A stretch of 64,000 bases of DNA from RPQJ01 sp963731105 (GTDB lineage: Bacteria > Pseudomonadota > Gammaproteobacteria > Steroidobacterales > Steroidobacteraceae): contig CAVSUM010000016.1 in assembly GCA_963731105.1 (NCBI GenBank), positions 432,122 to 496,121 on the forward strand. The letters are read 5' to 3'. The notes beneath the pieces are model-generated. The model was not told the origin of the DNA, ran no database searches, and was given only the letters and a program-made list of their open reading frames with translations. Both the position numbers and the translations under genes were made by a program. Shown here piece after piece: positions 26,909-37,566 of the stretch (its first letter is position 1; each line of letters begins with the position of its first letter).

Positions 26909-26914
26909 ACTATA
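26909..26914 (-). promoter_or_regulatory. Candidate -10 element of the rpsP operon
   Basis: TATAGT on the minus strand, about 59 bases before the rpsP ATG and followed by a GC-rich discriminator region. The matching -35 is not clear. Confidence 0.4.
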
Positions 26915-26952
26915 CCGAATACGCCAGACGCAAAGAAAGATTTGTCGGCCGC

Positions 26953-28308
26953 TCAGCGCAACCCGGGCGGCAGGCGGCCCGCCATCGACCGGACCATGCG
27001 CCCGAGGCCGCCCTTGCCCATGCCCTTCATCATCTTCTGCATCTGCAGGAAATTCTTCAGCAACCGGTTGACGTCGGACACCTGGGTGCCCGAGCCGGCC
27101 GCGATCCGCCGCCGGCGGGAGCCGTCGATGGTCTTGGGGTAGCGACGCTCCCCGCGGGTCATCGAACAGATGATGGCGATCTGCCGGCGGATGTCCTTCT
27201 CGTGCCCCGCCGGCAGGCCGCCGGCCTTGGCCGCGAGCTGGGCCGGCAGCTTGTCGAGCAGCGCCGAGACGCCACCCATGCCCTCGAGCTGGCGCAACTG
27301 GCCGAGCAGGTCGTCGAGGTCGAAATCCTTGCCCTTGGCCACCTTGCGGGCGAGCTTCTCGGCCTCCTCGCGGTCGACCTTGCGCGTCACCTCCTCGACG
27401 AGGCTCAGCACGTCGCCCATGCCGAGGATGCGCGACGCCATGCGCTCGGGCTGGAACGCCTCGAGCGCCTCGGGCTTCTCGCCCACGCCGACGAACAGGA
27501 TCGGCTGGCCGGTGACGCGTCGCACCGACAGCGCCGCACCGCCACGGGCATCGCCGTCCGCCTTGGTGAGCACCACGCCGGTCAGGTCGAGCGCCGCACC
27601 GAAGGCCCGCGCCGCGTTGACCGCATCCTGGCCCGCCATGCTGTCGACGACGAACAACGTCTCGATGGGCCTGAGCGAGGCGGCGAGCTCGCGCACCTCC
27701 CCCATCATCTCCTCGTCGACGTGCAGGCGGCCGGCCGTGTCCACCAGCAGCACGTCGTAGACTCCGCGGCGCGCCTCCTCGAGCGCGCGACCCGCGATCA
27801 CGAGCGGCGTCTCCGACGGGCTCGCCGCCGCGACGTCGATGCCCAGCTGTGCCCCGAGCCGCTCGAGCTGCAGCATCGCGGCCGGGCGGCGTACGTCGGT
27901 CGACACGAGCAGCACGCGCTTGCGGTCACGCTCCCGCAGCCACAGGGCAATCTTCGCGGCCGTGGTGGTCTTGCCGGCACCCTGCAGGCCCGCGAGCAGG
28001 ATGATCGCCGGCGGCTGGGTGCGCAGGTTGAGCGGGCGCACGCCCTCGCCCATCACGCGCACCAGTTCCTCGTGGATCACCCGCACCAGCGCCTGGCCGG
28101 GCGTGAGGCTCTTGTGGATCTCGAGGCCCACGGCGCGCGCCTTCACCGCGTCGATGAACTCCTTGACCACCGGCAGCGCGACGTCCGCCTCGAGCAACGC
28201 CATGCGGACTTGCCGCAAGGTGTCGCCGATATTCTCCTCGGTGAGCCGGCCGCGGCCGCGCAGGCCTTCGACGACGGCAGAGAGGCGGGCGGAAAGCTTG
28301 TCGAACAC
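26953..28308 (-). CDS. ffh: Signal recognition particle protein Ffh
   Basis: SRP54 GTPase that, with 4.5S RNA, brings membrane proteins to FtsY and the translocon. The 451 residues (E. coli 453) show an N-domain helical bundle, G1 GLQGAGKTTTAAKIA, DTAGRLHVDEEMM, TKADGDARGGAAL and the methionine-rich M-domain ending (MQKMMKGMGKGG...). No 4.5S RNA gene is seen nearby. A TATAAT at 28353-28358 may serve it. Confidence 0.97.
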   Translation of the reverse strand: MFDKLSARLSAVVEGLRGRGRLTEENIGDTLRQVRMALLEADVALPVVKEFIDAVKARAVGLEIHKSLTPGQALVRVIHEELVRVMGEGVRPLNLRTQPPAIILLAGLQGAGKTTTAAKIALWLRERDRKRVLLVSTDVRRPAAMLQLERLGAQLGIDVAAASPSETPLVIAGRALEEARRGVYDVLLVDTAGRLHVDEEMMGEVRELAASLRPIETLFVVDSMAGQDAVNAARAFGAALDLTGVVLTKADGDARGGAALSVRRVTGQPILFVGVGEKPEALEAFQPERMASRILGMGDVLSLVEEVTRKVDREEAEKLARKVAKGKDFDLDDLLGQLRQLEGMGGVSALLDKLPAQLAAKAGGLPAGHEKDIRRQIAIICSMTRGERRYPKTIDGSRRRRIAAGSGTQVSDVNRLLKNFLQMQKMMKGMGKGGLGRMVRSMAGRLPPGLR

Positions 28309-28352
28309 TGGGGGCCTCGGCGCGACGGCGGCCCGGATGCGGGCGGAGGGCG

Positions 28353-28358
28353 ATTATA
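28353..28358 (-). promoter_or_regulatory. Candidate -10 element of ffh
   Basis: TATAAT on the minus strand, 45 bases before the ffh ATG in the 100-base divergent gap shared with the CcsA-like gene. The -35 is not recognisable. Confidence 0.45.
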
Positions 28359-28408
28359 GGGGTCAGGCCGGGCGCCGCGCCTCCTCAGGCCGGCGGCGTT
28401 GTGACATC

Positions 28409-29255
28409 ATGAGCGGGCCATCCAGGACGATCCCGGGCCGAAGCTTGCTGCTGCCACTCATCGCCGTTGCCTGCTACCTGTTCGGCGCCTTCGGCCTCGG
28501 CCTGTCCGCCTACCAGGGCAATACCCACCACGGGCGCGGCGTGCGCATCGCCTCCGCGGGCATCGCCGTGATCGGGACCGTGGTACACGCAGCCGCGCTG
28601 ATGCAGGAGCGCCGCATGGATCCCCTCGCGGCACTGTCGCTGGGCGACGTGCTCGCCCTGGTGGCGCTGGTCATCGCAGTCACCGCGATCGTCATGGCCT
28701 TGCAGCCGCGCCTGCGCGGCATGGCCGCGCTGCTGCTCGGCATCGCCGCGCTGCTCGAGGTCGACCTTCTCCGAGGGCGCCCGCCAGTTCACCATGGGCC
28801 GGCCGGGCTGGGAACTCACGTTCCACGTGGCGATGGCGACCACCGCATTCGCGTTCCTGACCATCGGCGCCGTGCTGGCGGTCGCACAGGTGGTGGTGGA
28901 CCGCCAGCTGCGCGGCCGGCGACCGCTCGGCTGGCTCAGGATCCTCACGCCCGTCGAGTCGGTCGAGTCCGGGTGCTTCCACAGCATCCTCGCCGGCTTC
29001 ATCGTGCTGACGCTGGCGCTCGTCACCGGCGCATTCTTCGTCGAGAACCTGCTGGCGCAGCACCTGGTGCACAAGGTGGCGCTGGCGATCGTCGCCTGGG
29101 TGGTGTTCGGCATCCTGCTGCTGGGGCGCTGGCGCTTCGGCTGGCGCGGCCGCCAGGCCCTGCGCTGGACACTCGCGGGCTACGTGCTGCTCGGGCTTTC
29201 CTACTTCGGCAGCAAACTGATCCTCGAGAACCTGCTGGGCAAGCACTGGGGTTGA
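28409..29255 (+). CDS. ypjD: CcsA/YpjD-family inner-membrane protein, frameshifted
   Basis: Eight-segment membrane protein of the cytochrome c assembly (CcsA/ResC-like) family; the YpjD branch near ffh has no settled function. N-terminal segments (IAVACYLFGAFGLGLSAYQ) are in one frame. The conserved loop TFSEGARQFTMGRPGWELTFH, split by the break, and the later ESVESGCFHSILAGF and YFGSKLILENLLG are in the next frame. The shift is at about 28757-28762, equivalent to one extra G after a GAG codon. Divergent from ffh and followed six bases later by the CorC-like gene, this is the usual ffh-ypjD-corC order. Confidence 0.85.
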
Positions 29256-29261
29256 CCGGCG

Positions 29262-30546
29262 TTGCAGGACATCCCGCTACCCTGGCTGTTCGTCCTGCTG
29301 GTCCTGCTGGTCGCGCTCTCCGCGTTCTTCTCGAGCACCGAGACGGCGCTGATGAGCATCAACCGCTACCGGTTGCGGCACCGTGCACGCGAAGGCAGCA
29401 CGGGCGCCCGGGCCGCGGAGAAGCTGCTCGCGCAGCCCGATCGCCTGATCGGGCTGATCCTGGTCTGCAACAACTTCGTCAACTCGGCGGCGGCGGCGAT
29501 CGTCACCATCATCTCGCTGTCGCTCGGCGGCGAGGCCTTCGCGGCGGCCGGGGTCGGCATCTACACCGTGGTACTGATCATCTTCGGCGAGGTCGCGCCA
29601 AAGACCTTCGGCGCGCTGTACCCGGAGAAGCTCGCGCTGCCGGCAGCCCTCGTCTACCAGGTATTGCTCAAGGTGCTGTACCCGGTCGTGTGGGTCACCA
29701 ACCTGATCGCCAACGCAGTGTTGCGCCTGCTCGGCATCTCGCGCGAGAAGGCGAGCACCACCTCGCTGAGCCGCGAGGAACTGCGCACGGTGGTCGCCGA
29801 GGCGAGCACGGTGATCCCGCACCGCCACCAGCGCATGCTGATGAGCATCCTCGACCTCGAGCGCATCAACGTCGAGGACATCATGGTGCCGCGCAACGAG
29901 ATCGTGGGCATCGACGTCTCGGACGAGTGGGAGGAGATCCTCGACCAGCTGCGCGAGAGCCGCCACACGCGCATCCCGGTGTACGACGGCAGCATCGACG
30001 AGCTGGTCGGCATCCTGCACATGAAGAAGGTGGCGCGGCTGCTGGCGCGCAACGAGTTCGAGCGCGAGCAGCTGCGTGGCGCTGGCGCGCGCGCGGGAGC
30101 CCTACTACGTGCCCGAGGGCACTTCGCTCAACACGCAGCTGCTCAATTTCCAGCGGCAACGGCGCCGCGTGGCGTTCGTCGTGGACGAGTACGGCGACGT
30201 GCAGGGCCTCGTGACGCTCGAGGACCTGCTCGAGGAGATCGTCGGCGAGTTCACCTCCGACACCAGCGTGCTGCACAAGGACGTGCACCGCGAGAAGGGC
30301 GGCAGCTTCATCGTCAACGCCTCGGCCAGCGTGCGCACGCTGAACCGGAAGATGGGCTGGACACTGCCCACCAGCGGGCCGCGCACCCTGAACGGGCTGA
30401 TCATCGAGTACCTCGAGACCATTCCCGACGCGGGCACCAGCCTGCGCGTCAACGACTACTCGATCGACGTGCTGCAGACCGGCGACAACGCGGTGAAGAC
30501 CGTGCGCCTGAAGCCGATCACTGCGGCGGCAGCGGCGCCCGCGGCG

Positions 30547-30564
<18 letters not shown>
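29262..30564 (+). CDS. HlyC/CorC-family (CNNM domain) membrane protein, frameshifted
   Basis: Possible magnesium/cobalt efflux-related protein. It has an N-terminal CNNM/DUF21 membrane domain (FFSSTETALMSINRYRLRH and later membrane segments up to about 150) and a CBS pair (INVEDIMVPRNEIVGIDV; VAFVVDEYGDVQGLVTLEDL). A C-terminal CorC/HlyC domain contains NRKMGWTLPTSGPRTLNGL. The start is TTG 29262. The frame shifts at about 30075-30080 (QLR then ALARAREPYYVPEG), equivalent to one extra G. Corrected length is about 433 residues. Its last 18 bases overlap radA, which converges on it. Confidence 0.87.
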
Positions 30565-31902
<1,338 letters not shown>

Positions 31903-32032
31903 CGCTCCAGCCCCCGCCCGCACCGACCCTGGAAGGGCGGCGGATGCTAGCACGGCCTCGCCCGGCCGCCTTGGGATGTGTGACGGCACCGGCAATTCAG
32001 GCGGCCCCGGGCCTCTTATACTCCGCAGTGCC

Positions 32033-32942
32033 ATGCCCAACCCGGCCGACAAGACCGTCGACCTCAAGCGCCTGATCAGCGGGTCGCCATCCCTCCGTGG
32101 GCGTGCGGTCCCGGGCCGCCTCGGTCGCTACGAGATATTGAACGAGCTCGGCAAGGGCGCGATGGGTGTCGTTTACCGGGCGCGCGACCCGATGATCAAT
32201 CGCGAGGTGGCGCTCAAGACCATCCCGCTCGCCGACGAGTTCGACGGCGACGAGCTCGAGCAGGCCCGAGCCAAGTTTTTCCGCGAGGCGGAGACGGCGG
32301 GCCGCCTGAGCCACCCGCACATCGTCACGATCTACGATGCCGGCGAGCAGAACGGCACGGCGTACATCGCCATGGAACTGCTGCGCGGCGTGCACCTGGT
32401 CGAGTACACCGACCCCGTGCGGCTGCTGCCGCCGGCGATCGCCATCGAGGTGGTGGCGCGGCTCGCCGGCGCCCTGCACTACGCCCACGAGCAGAGCGTC
32501 GTGCACCGCGACATCAAGCCCGCCAACATCATGTTCGATGCGCACGGCGGCGAGTTGAAGATCACCGACTTCGGCATCGCGCGCCTCACCGACGCCGGCC
32601 GCACGCGCACCGGCATCGTGCTCGGCACGCCGTCGTTCATGTCGCCCGAGCAACTGCAGGGCCGGCCGGTGACGGGCAGCTCCGACCTGTTCTCGCTGGC
32701 GGTGACGCTCTACCAGATGCTGGCCGGCCAGCTGCCGTTCCGGGCCGACTCCATGCCGGCGCTGATGCTGCGCATCGCGCACGAGGCGCACCCGCCGATC
32801 CGCACGCTGCGACCCGGGTTGCCCGCGGGACTCGACGAGTTCTTCGACCAGGGCGCTCGCCAAGGACCCGGCGGCACGCTTCGCGAACGGCGCCAGCTTC
32901 GCGCAGGCGCTGCGCGACCTCAACACGACGGGGCGGCGCTGA
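32033..32942 (+). CDS. Hanks-type Ser/Thr protein kinase, cytosolic, frameshifted near its end
   Basis: A protein kinase of about 302 residues with no membrane segment or sensor domain. The Gly loop GKGAMGVVY is at 40-48, the ATP Lys at 62, catalytic HRDIKPANIMF at 158-168 and DFG at 179-181. The activation segment GTPSFMSPEQL follows. Near 32847-32854 one extra base shifts the frame. The true end continues ALAKDPAARFANGASFAQAL and stops at 32942. Read without correction it would fuse to the phosphatase that follows two bases later. Substrates may include the FHA protein encoded downstream. A TATACT ten bases before the ATG suggests a very short leader. Confidence 0.85.
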
Positions 32943-32944
32943 GC

Positions 32945-33769
32945 GTGCACCTGAAGGGCAAACTGAGTTGCGTGGGCGTGAGCGATGCCGGCCGCGTGCG
33001 CGAGCACAACGAGGACACCATCGGCACCGACGCCGACATCGGCCTGGTGGTGCTGGCCGACGGCATGGGCGGCTACAAGGCCGGCGAGGTCGCGAGCGGC
33101 ATCACGGTGCGCACCGTGATGAGCCTGCTCAAGGAGGCCGTCGAGCGCGAGGACCTGACGCAGCGCGACCCGGAGAGCGGACTGAGCCGCCCGGGCATCC
33201 TGCTGCGCGACGCGATCCAGCGCGCCAACAAGGTCATCTACCAGACCGCGCGCACCCAGGCGAACTGCGAGGGCATGGGCACGACGGTGGTGGCCGGCCT
33301 GTTCTTCGACGACAAGCTCACCATCGCGCACGTCGGCGACTCGCGGCTGTACCGCCTGCGCGGCACGGAGTTCCGCCAGGTCACCCAGGACCACTCGCTG
33401 CTGCAGGAACTGGTGTCGCGCGGGTTCTACACGCCCGAGGAAGCGCAGCGCGCGGCCGCCAAGAACTACGTCACGCGCGCCCTCGGCGTCGAGCCCACGG
33501 TCGAGGTGGACGTGACGGAGATCCCGGTCGACAAGGACGACGTGTTCCTGCTGTGCTCCGACGGCCTGTCCGACATGGTGGACGACGACGACATTCAGTT
33601 AACGATCAGTACCTTTGGTGCTAATCTTCGGACGCTCGCCCGGCAGCTGGTGCTGCTCGGCAACGACAACGGGGGCCGTGACAACATCTCGATCGTGCTG
33701 GTGAAGGTGCTCGATGCCTTTCCGGCGCGCAACGGGGTGATCGATCGGCTGCTGCGCGTATTCGACTGA
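32945..33769 (+). CDS. PP2C-family Ser/Thr protein phosphatase
   Basis: Metal-dependent phosphatase (PrpC/Stp1 type) of 274 residues. The metal-binding Asp residues appear in the standard motifs SDAGRVREHNEDTIG, VVLADGMGGYKAGEVAS, HVGDSRLYRLRG, LLCSDGLSDMVDDDD and GGRDNISIVLVKV. I choose GTG 32945, two bases after the corrected kinase stop. It most likely reverses phosphorylation by the kinase encoded just upstream. No membrane anchor is seen. Confidence 0.9.
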   Translation: MHLKGKLSCVGVSDAGRVREHNEDTIGTDADIGLVVLADGMGGYKAGEVASGITVRTVMSLLKEAVEREDLTQRDPESGLSRPGILLRDAIQRANKVIYQTARTQANCEGMGTTVVAGLFFDDKLTIAHVGDSRLYRLRGTEFRQVTQDHSLLQELVSRGFYTPEEAQRAAAKNYVTRALGVEPTVEVDVTEIPVDKDDVFLLCSDGLSDMVDDDDIQLTISTFGANLRTLARQLVLLGNDNGGRDNISIVLVKVLDAFPARNGVIDRLLRVFD

Positions 33770-33791
33770 CGCAATAGAAGCAGGTAGACGC

Positions 33792-34508
33792 ATGGCCAGG
33801 CTGGTCCTCAGCCTCGACGGGCAGGTGCTCGCCGAGTACAACATGAGCAAGGAGCGCTACACCGTCGGGCGCCTGCCGGACAACGACATCCGCATCGACA
33901 ATGCGGCGGTGAGCGGCCATCACGCGCTCATCATCAACATCCTCAACGACTCGTTCCTCGAGGATCTCAACAGCACCAACGGCACCTACGTCAACGGCAA
34001 GATCGTCAAGAAGCACGCGATGCAGCACGGTGACGTGATCACCGTCGGGCACCACGCGCTGCGCTTCGTCGACTCGGAGGCGGACGAGCCCTCCGACGAG
34101 TTCGAGAAGACCATCGTGATCAGCCCGCGCCAGGCGGCCAAACTCAAGGTGCCCGGACTGGCGACGGCGCAGGCCGCGGCCGCGGCGCCGGCCGCACCTG
34201 CCGCTGGCGCACCCGCCCCGTTCACGAACGGCGTGCTGCCGAAGGCGCGCCTGCAGGTGCTGTCCGGGCAGTTCGCCGGGCGCGAGCTCGAGCTGGTGAA
34301 GACGCTCACGACGCTGGGACGCCCCGGCGTGCAGGTGGCCGCGATCACGCGACGCGCAGACGGCTTCTACATCGTGCACGTCGAGAGCGCGCGCGAGGGT
34401 GACTACCCGCTGGTGAACGGCGCGGCCATCGGTCCACAGGCGCGCCGCCTGCACGACAACGACGTGCTGCAGCTCGCGGGCGTGAAGATGGGGTTTTTTG
34501 CCGGCTAG
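33792..34508 (+). CDS. FHA-domain protein
   Basis: A 238-residue protein with an N-terminal forkhead-associated domain (about 20-95). The phosphothreonine-binding signature is YTVGRLPDNDIRIDNAAVSGHHA, split at the loop, with STNGTYVNGK. An Ala/Pro linker (about 130-155) precedes a second, weaker FHA-like half (about 160-238; VNGAAIGPQARRLHDNDVLQ). It lies 22 bases after the phosphatase gene, so kinase, phosphatase and phosphopeptide reader form one cassette. The linker Thr in EFEKTIVISPR is a reasonable candidate phosphosite, by inference only. Confidence 0.88.
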   Translation: MARLVLSLDGQVLAEYNMSKERYTVGRLPDNDIRIDNAAVSGHHALIINILNDSFLEDLNSTNGTYVNGKIVKKHAMQHGDVITVGHHALRFVDSEADEPSDEFEKTIVISPRQAAKLKVPGLATAQAAAAAPAAPAAGAPAPFTNGVLPKARLQVLSGQFAGRELELVKTLTTLGRPGVQVAAITRRADGFYIVHVESAREGDYPLVNGAAIGPQARRLHDNDVLQLAGVKMGFFAG

Positions 34509-34548
34509 GCTTTGGGCTTTGGGCTGTGGGCTGTGGGCCGTGGGCCGG
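34508..34548. repeat. GGGCTGT-type heptamer array between the FHA gene and alr
   Basis: Five consecutive variants of a seven-base unit: GGGCTTT, GGGCTGT, GGGCTGT, GGGCCGT, GGGCCGG, preceded by a partial GGCTTT. It starts on the last base of the FHA stop codon and fills the convergent gap. Unlike the other arrays it has no complementary arm. Confidence 0.85.
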
Positions 34549-34554
34549 AGCGCC

Positions 34555-35631
34555 CTACTTCATCTCGTGGTGCACGCGCTGGCTGACGCCACAGATGAGC
34601 TCGTAGGGGATCGTCCCGGCGTGCCGCGCGATCTCCTCGACCGGCACGCCCTCGCCCCACAGCACCACCGGATCGGCCGTGGCCACGCCGGGCAGGTCGG
34701 TGACATCCACCGTGATCATGTCCATCGAGACGCGCCCGATCAGCGCCGCGCGGTGGCCGTTCACCAGCACGGGCGTACCTGACTCCACGCTGCGCGGGTA
34801 GCCGTCGCCGTATCCAGCCGCGACGACCGCCATGCGCGTATCACGCGGCGCTCGCCACGCACCGCCGTACCCGACCGACTCGCCCGCCCGCACGTCCTTC
34901 ACGGCGATGACCTCGGTCTGCAGGGTCATCACCGGCCGCAGCCCAAGCTCGGCGCCCATGCCGCTCGGGAACGGCGACACGCCGTACAGCACCAGGCCGG
35001 GGCGCACCCAGTCCGCGCGCGTGTCCGGCCAGGCGAGCAATGCAGCGGAGTTGGCGATGCTGCGCGCGCCGGCGAGGCCCGCCGTGGCCGCGGCGAAGGA
35101 CTGCAGCTGCGACGAGGTCATCACATCGCGCCGGTCGTCGGCGTTCGCGAGGTGCGTCATCAACGTCGGGTCGGCGGCGACGTTGCCGATGCGCCGCAGC
35201 CGATCGTAGGCCGCGCCGAACTGCTCGAGGCGGAAGCCGAGGCGGTTCATGCCGGTGTCGACCTTGATCCAGGCCGAGACGACGTCCGAGCCCGCGCGCG
35301 CCTCGAGCATCTCGAGTTGCTCGAAGCTGTGCACCATCAGGTCGAAGCGCTGCTGCGCGGCCGCGGCCAGTTGCGCCGTGCTGAACACCCCTTCGAGCAG
35401 CAGGATGCGGTTGGTGAGGCCCGCGGCGCGCAGCGCCAGGCCTTCCTCCAGGCGCGCGACCGCGAAGCCGTCCGTCTGGGCCAGCGCCTTGGCAGCGGGC
35501 ACGAGCCCGTGGCCGTAGGCGTTGGCCTTGATCACCGCCATGACGCGCGACGACGGCGCGGTCGCGCGCACGCGGTCGAGGTTGTGGCGCAGCGCCGCGG
35601 TGTCGACGATCGCCCGGATCAGTGGTTTCAC
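34555..35631 (-). CDS. alr: Alanine racemase
   Basis: PLP enzyme making D-alanine for peptidoglycan. The 358 residues (E. coli Alr 359) show the PLP Lys in MAVIKANAYGHGLV, HLANADDRRDVMTSSQL, and the C-terminal catalytic Tyr region SVGYGGAWRAPRDTRMAVVAAGYGDGYPR with GRVSMDMITVDV. It lies 15 bases downstream of dnaB on the same strand, the usual dnaB-alr order. Confidence 0.96.
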   Translation of the reverse strand: MKPLIRAIVDTAALRHNLDRVRATAPSSRVMAVIKANAYGHGLVPAAKALAQTDGFAVARLEEGLALRAAGLTNRILLLEGVFSTAQLAAAAQQRFDLMVHSFEQLEMLEARAGSDVVSAWIKVDTGMNRLGFRLEQFGAAYDRLRRIGNVAADPTLMTHLANADDRRDVMTSSQLQSFAAATAGLAGARSIANSAALLAWPDTRADWVRPGLVLYGVSPFPSGMGAELGLRPVMTLQTEVIAVKDVRAGESVGYGGAWRAPRDTRMAVVAAGYGDGYPRSVESGTPVLVNGHRAALIGRVSMDMITVDVTDLPGVATADPVVLWGEGVPVEEIARHAGTIPYELICGVSQRVHHEMK

Positions 35632-35646
35632 GCAGGCAACTCCGGC

Positions 35647-37003
35647 TCAGCCGCCGTAGTCGTAGTCGCCGGTGGCGAGGTTCTCGAAGCGCGTGTACTT
35701 GCCGAGGAAGGTGAGGTGCACCTCGCCGGTCGGGCCGTTGCGCTGCTTGGTGACGATGATGTCGGCGATGCCCTTGCGCGGCGTGTCCGGCTCGTACACT
35801 TCCTCGCGGTAGATCATGATGATCAGGTCCGCGTCCTGCTCGATCGCGCCCGATTCCCTCAGGTCGGACATCACCGGCTTCTTGTCGGTGCGCTGCTCGA
35901 CGCTGCGGTTGAGCTGCGACAGCGCGATCACCGGCGCGTGCAGCTCCTTGGCGAGCGCCTTGAGCGAGCGCGAGATCTCGGAGATCTCGGTGGCGCGGTT
36001 CTCCTTGGTGCCCGCCACCTGCATCAGCTGCAGGTAGTCCACCACGATCAGGCCGAGCTTGCCCTTGTTCTCGCGCTGCAGGCGCCGTGCCCGCGCGCGC
36101 ACCTCCGTGGGCGTGAGGCCGGCGCTGTCGTCGATGAAGATCGGCGCCGTCTTCATCTGCGCGATCGCGCTGTTGATGCGCGCCCAGTCCTCGTCGCCGA
36201 AGTTGCCGGTGCGCAGGTGGCTCTGGTCGACCCGTCCGAGCGACGAGATCATGCGCATCGACAGCTGCTCGCGCGACATTTCCATCGAGAAGACGGCCAC
36301 CGGCGTGCTGGCGGAAATCGCCGCGTTCTCGGCGATGTTGAGCGCGAACGTGGTCTTGCCCATCGACGGGCGCCCCGCGACGACGATCAGGTCGCCCGGC
36401 TGCAGGCCGGCGGTCATCCGGTCGAGGTCGTGGTAGCCGGTGCTGACGCCGGTGAGCTGCCCCTGGTTCTGGTGCAGCATGTCGAGGCGGTCGATGGTGG
36501 CGCCGAGCACTTCACGGATGGGCACGAAGCCCGAGCCCGTGCGGCGTCCCTGCTCGGCGATCTCGAACACGCGCCGCTCCGCTTCGTCCACCAGCTCGGT
36601 CGCGGTGCGACCTTCGCTGTCGTACGCGCTCGCCGCCACCTCGCCGCTGACGCGGATCAGCTGCCGCAGCAGCGACGCGCTCGCGGACGATGTCCGCGTA
36701 GGCGCGGATGTTGGCGGCGGTGGGAGTGTCGCGCGCGAGGCCCGCGAGGTAGGCGAGGCCGCCGGTCTGGTCGGCGTGCCCCTGGGAAGCGAGGTATTCC
36801 GCGAGCGTGACCGCGTCGCTCGGCTCGGCGCGAGCCGAAAGCTCGGCGATGCCGTTGAAGATCAGCTGGTGGTCGCGGCGGTAGAAGTCCTCGCCGCGCA
36901 GCCGGTCCGCGATGGCGTCCCAGGTGCTGTTGTCGAGCAGCAGGCCGCCGAGCACGGCCTGCTCCGCCTCGACCGAGTGCGGTGGCACGCGCAGCCCGTC
37001 CAT
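35647..37003 (-). CDS. dnaB: Replicative DNA helicase DnaB, frameshifted
   Basis: Hexameric 5'-3' helicase of the replication fork. The N-terminal domain (VPPHSVEAEQAVLGGLLLDN) and the RecA-like motor (LIVVAGRPSMGKTTFALNIAE; LIVVDYLQLM; MSDLRESGAIEQDADL) are in two frames joined near 36673-36681. YADIVRER is followed by SLLRQLIRVSGEVAASAYDS in the next frame, equivalent to one extra base. The gene is essential, so a sequencing error is likely. The true start may be farther upstream: an ATG at 37059 in another frame begins MEAEGGGTGLAGGRDPP, which fits a DnaB N-terminus if one more base is missing near 37015. Confidence 0.92.
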
Positions 37004-37085
37004 CTCGACGGCGGATCGCGTCCGCCGGCGAGGCCGGTGCCGCCGCCCTCTGCTTCCATCGCGCTTTACCGGGCGCGGGCGCGGA

Positions 37086-37535
37086 TCATTCCTCGGCGAC
37101 CACGTCCACCGGCAGGTCGATGATCACGTCGGAGTGCAGGTGCAGCTTGACGTGGTGCTCGCCCACCAGGCGGATCGGGCCCGCAGCCAGGCGAACTTCG
37201 CTGCGCTCGATGCGAATGCCGGCCTTGTTCAGCGCCTCGGCGATGTCGGCCGTGCCGATCGAGCCGAACAGCTTGCCCTCGCCACCCGCCTTGGCGCGCA
37301 GCGCGAGGCGGAAATTCTCGAGCTGGCCGGAGCGCAGCTTCGCGCTCTCGAAATCGTCGGCGGCGAGCTTCTCGAGCTCGGCGCGGCGCTCCTCGAATTT
37401 CTTCAGGTTGGTCGCCGTCGCGACCGCCGCCTTGCCCTGCGGGAGCAGGAAATTGCGGCCGTAGCCCGGCTTCACCTTGACCTTGTCGCCGATGTTGCCG
37501 AGGTTGGCGACTTTCTGCAGCAGGATGACTTCCAT
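37086..37535 (-). CDS. rplI: 50S ribosomal protein L9
   Basis: A 149-residue, two-domain large-subunit protein. The N-terminal domain MEVILLQKVANLGNIGDKV and the GYGRNFLLPQGKA signature are followed by a long connecting helix (about 41-75) and a C-terminal domain. ATG 37535 is chosen. An upstream in-frame start at 37574 would overlap the end of the DUF2232 gene and add non-conserved residues. Confidence 0.97.
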   Translation of the reverse strand: MEVILLQKVANLGNIGDKVKVKPGYGRNFLLPQGKAAVATATNLKKFEERRAELEKLAADDFESAKLRSGQLENFRLALRAKAGGEGKLFGSIGTADIAEALNKAGIRIERSEVRLAAGPIRLVGEHHVKLHLHSDVIIDLPVDVVAEE

Positions 37536-37566
37536 CGTAGGTTCCTCGATCAGTCCCGGTTCTCGA

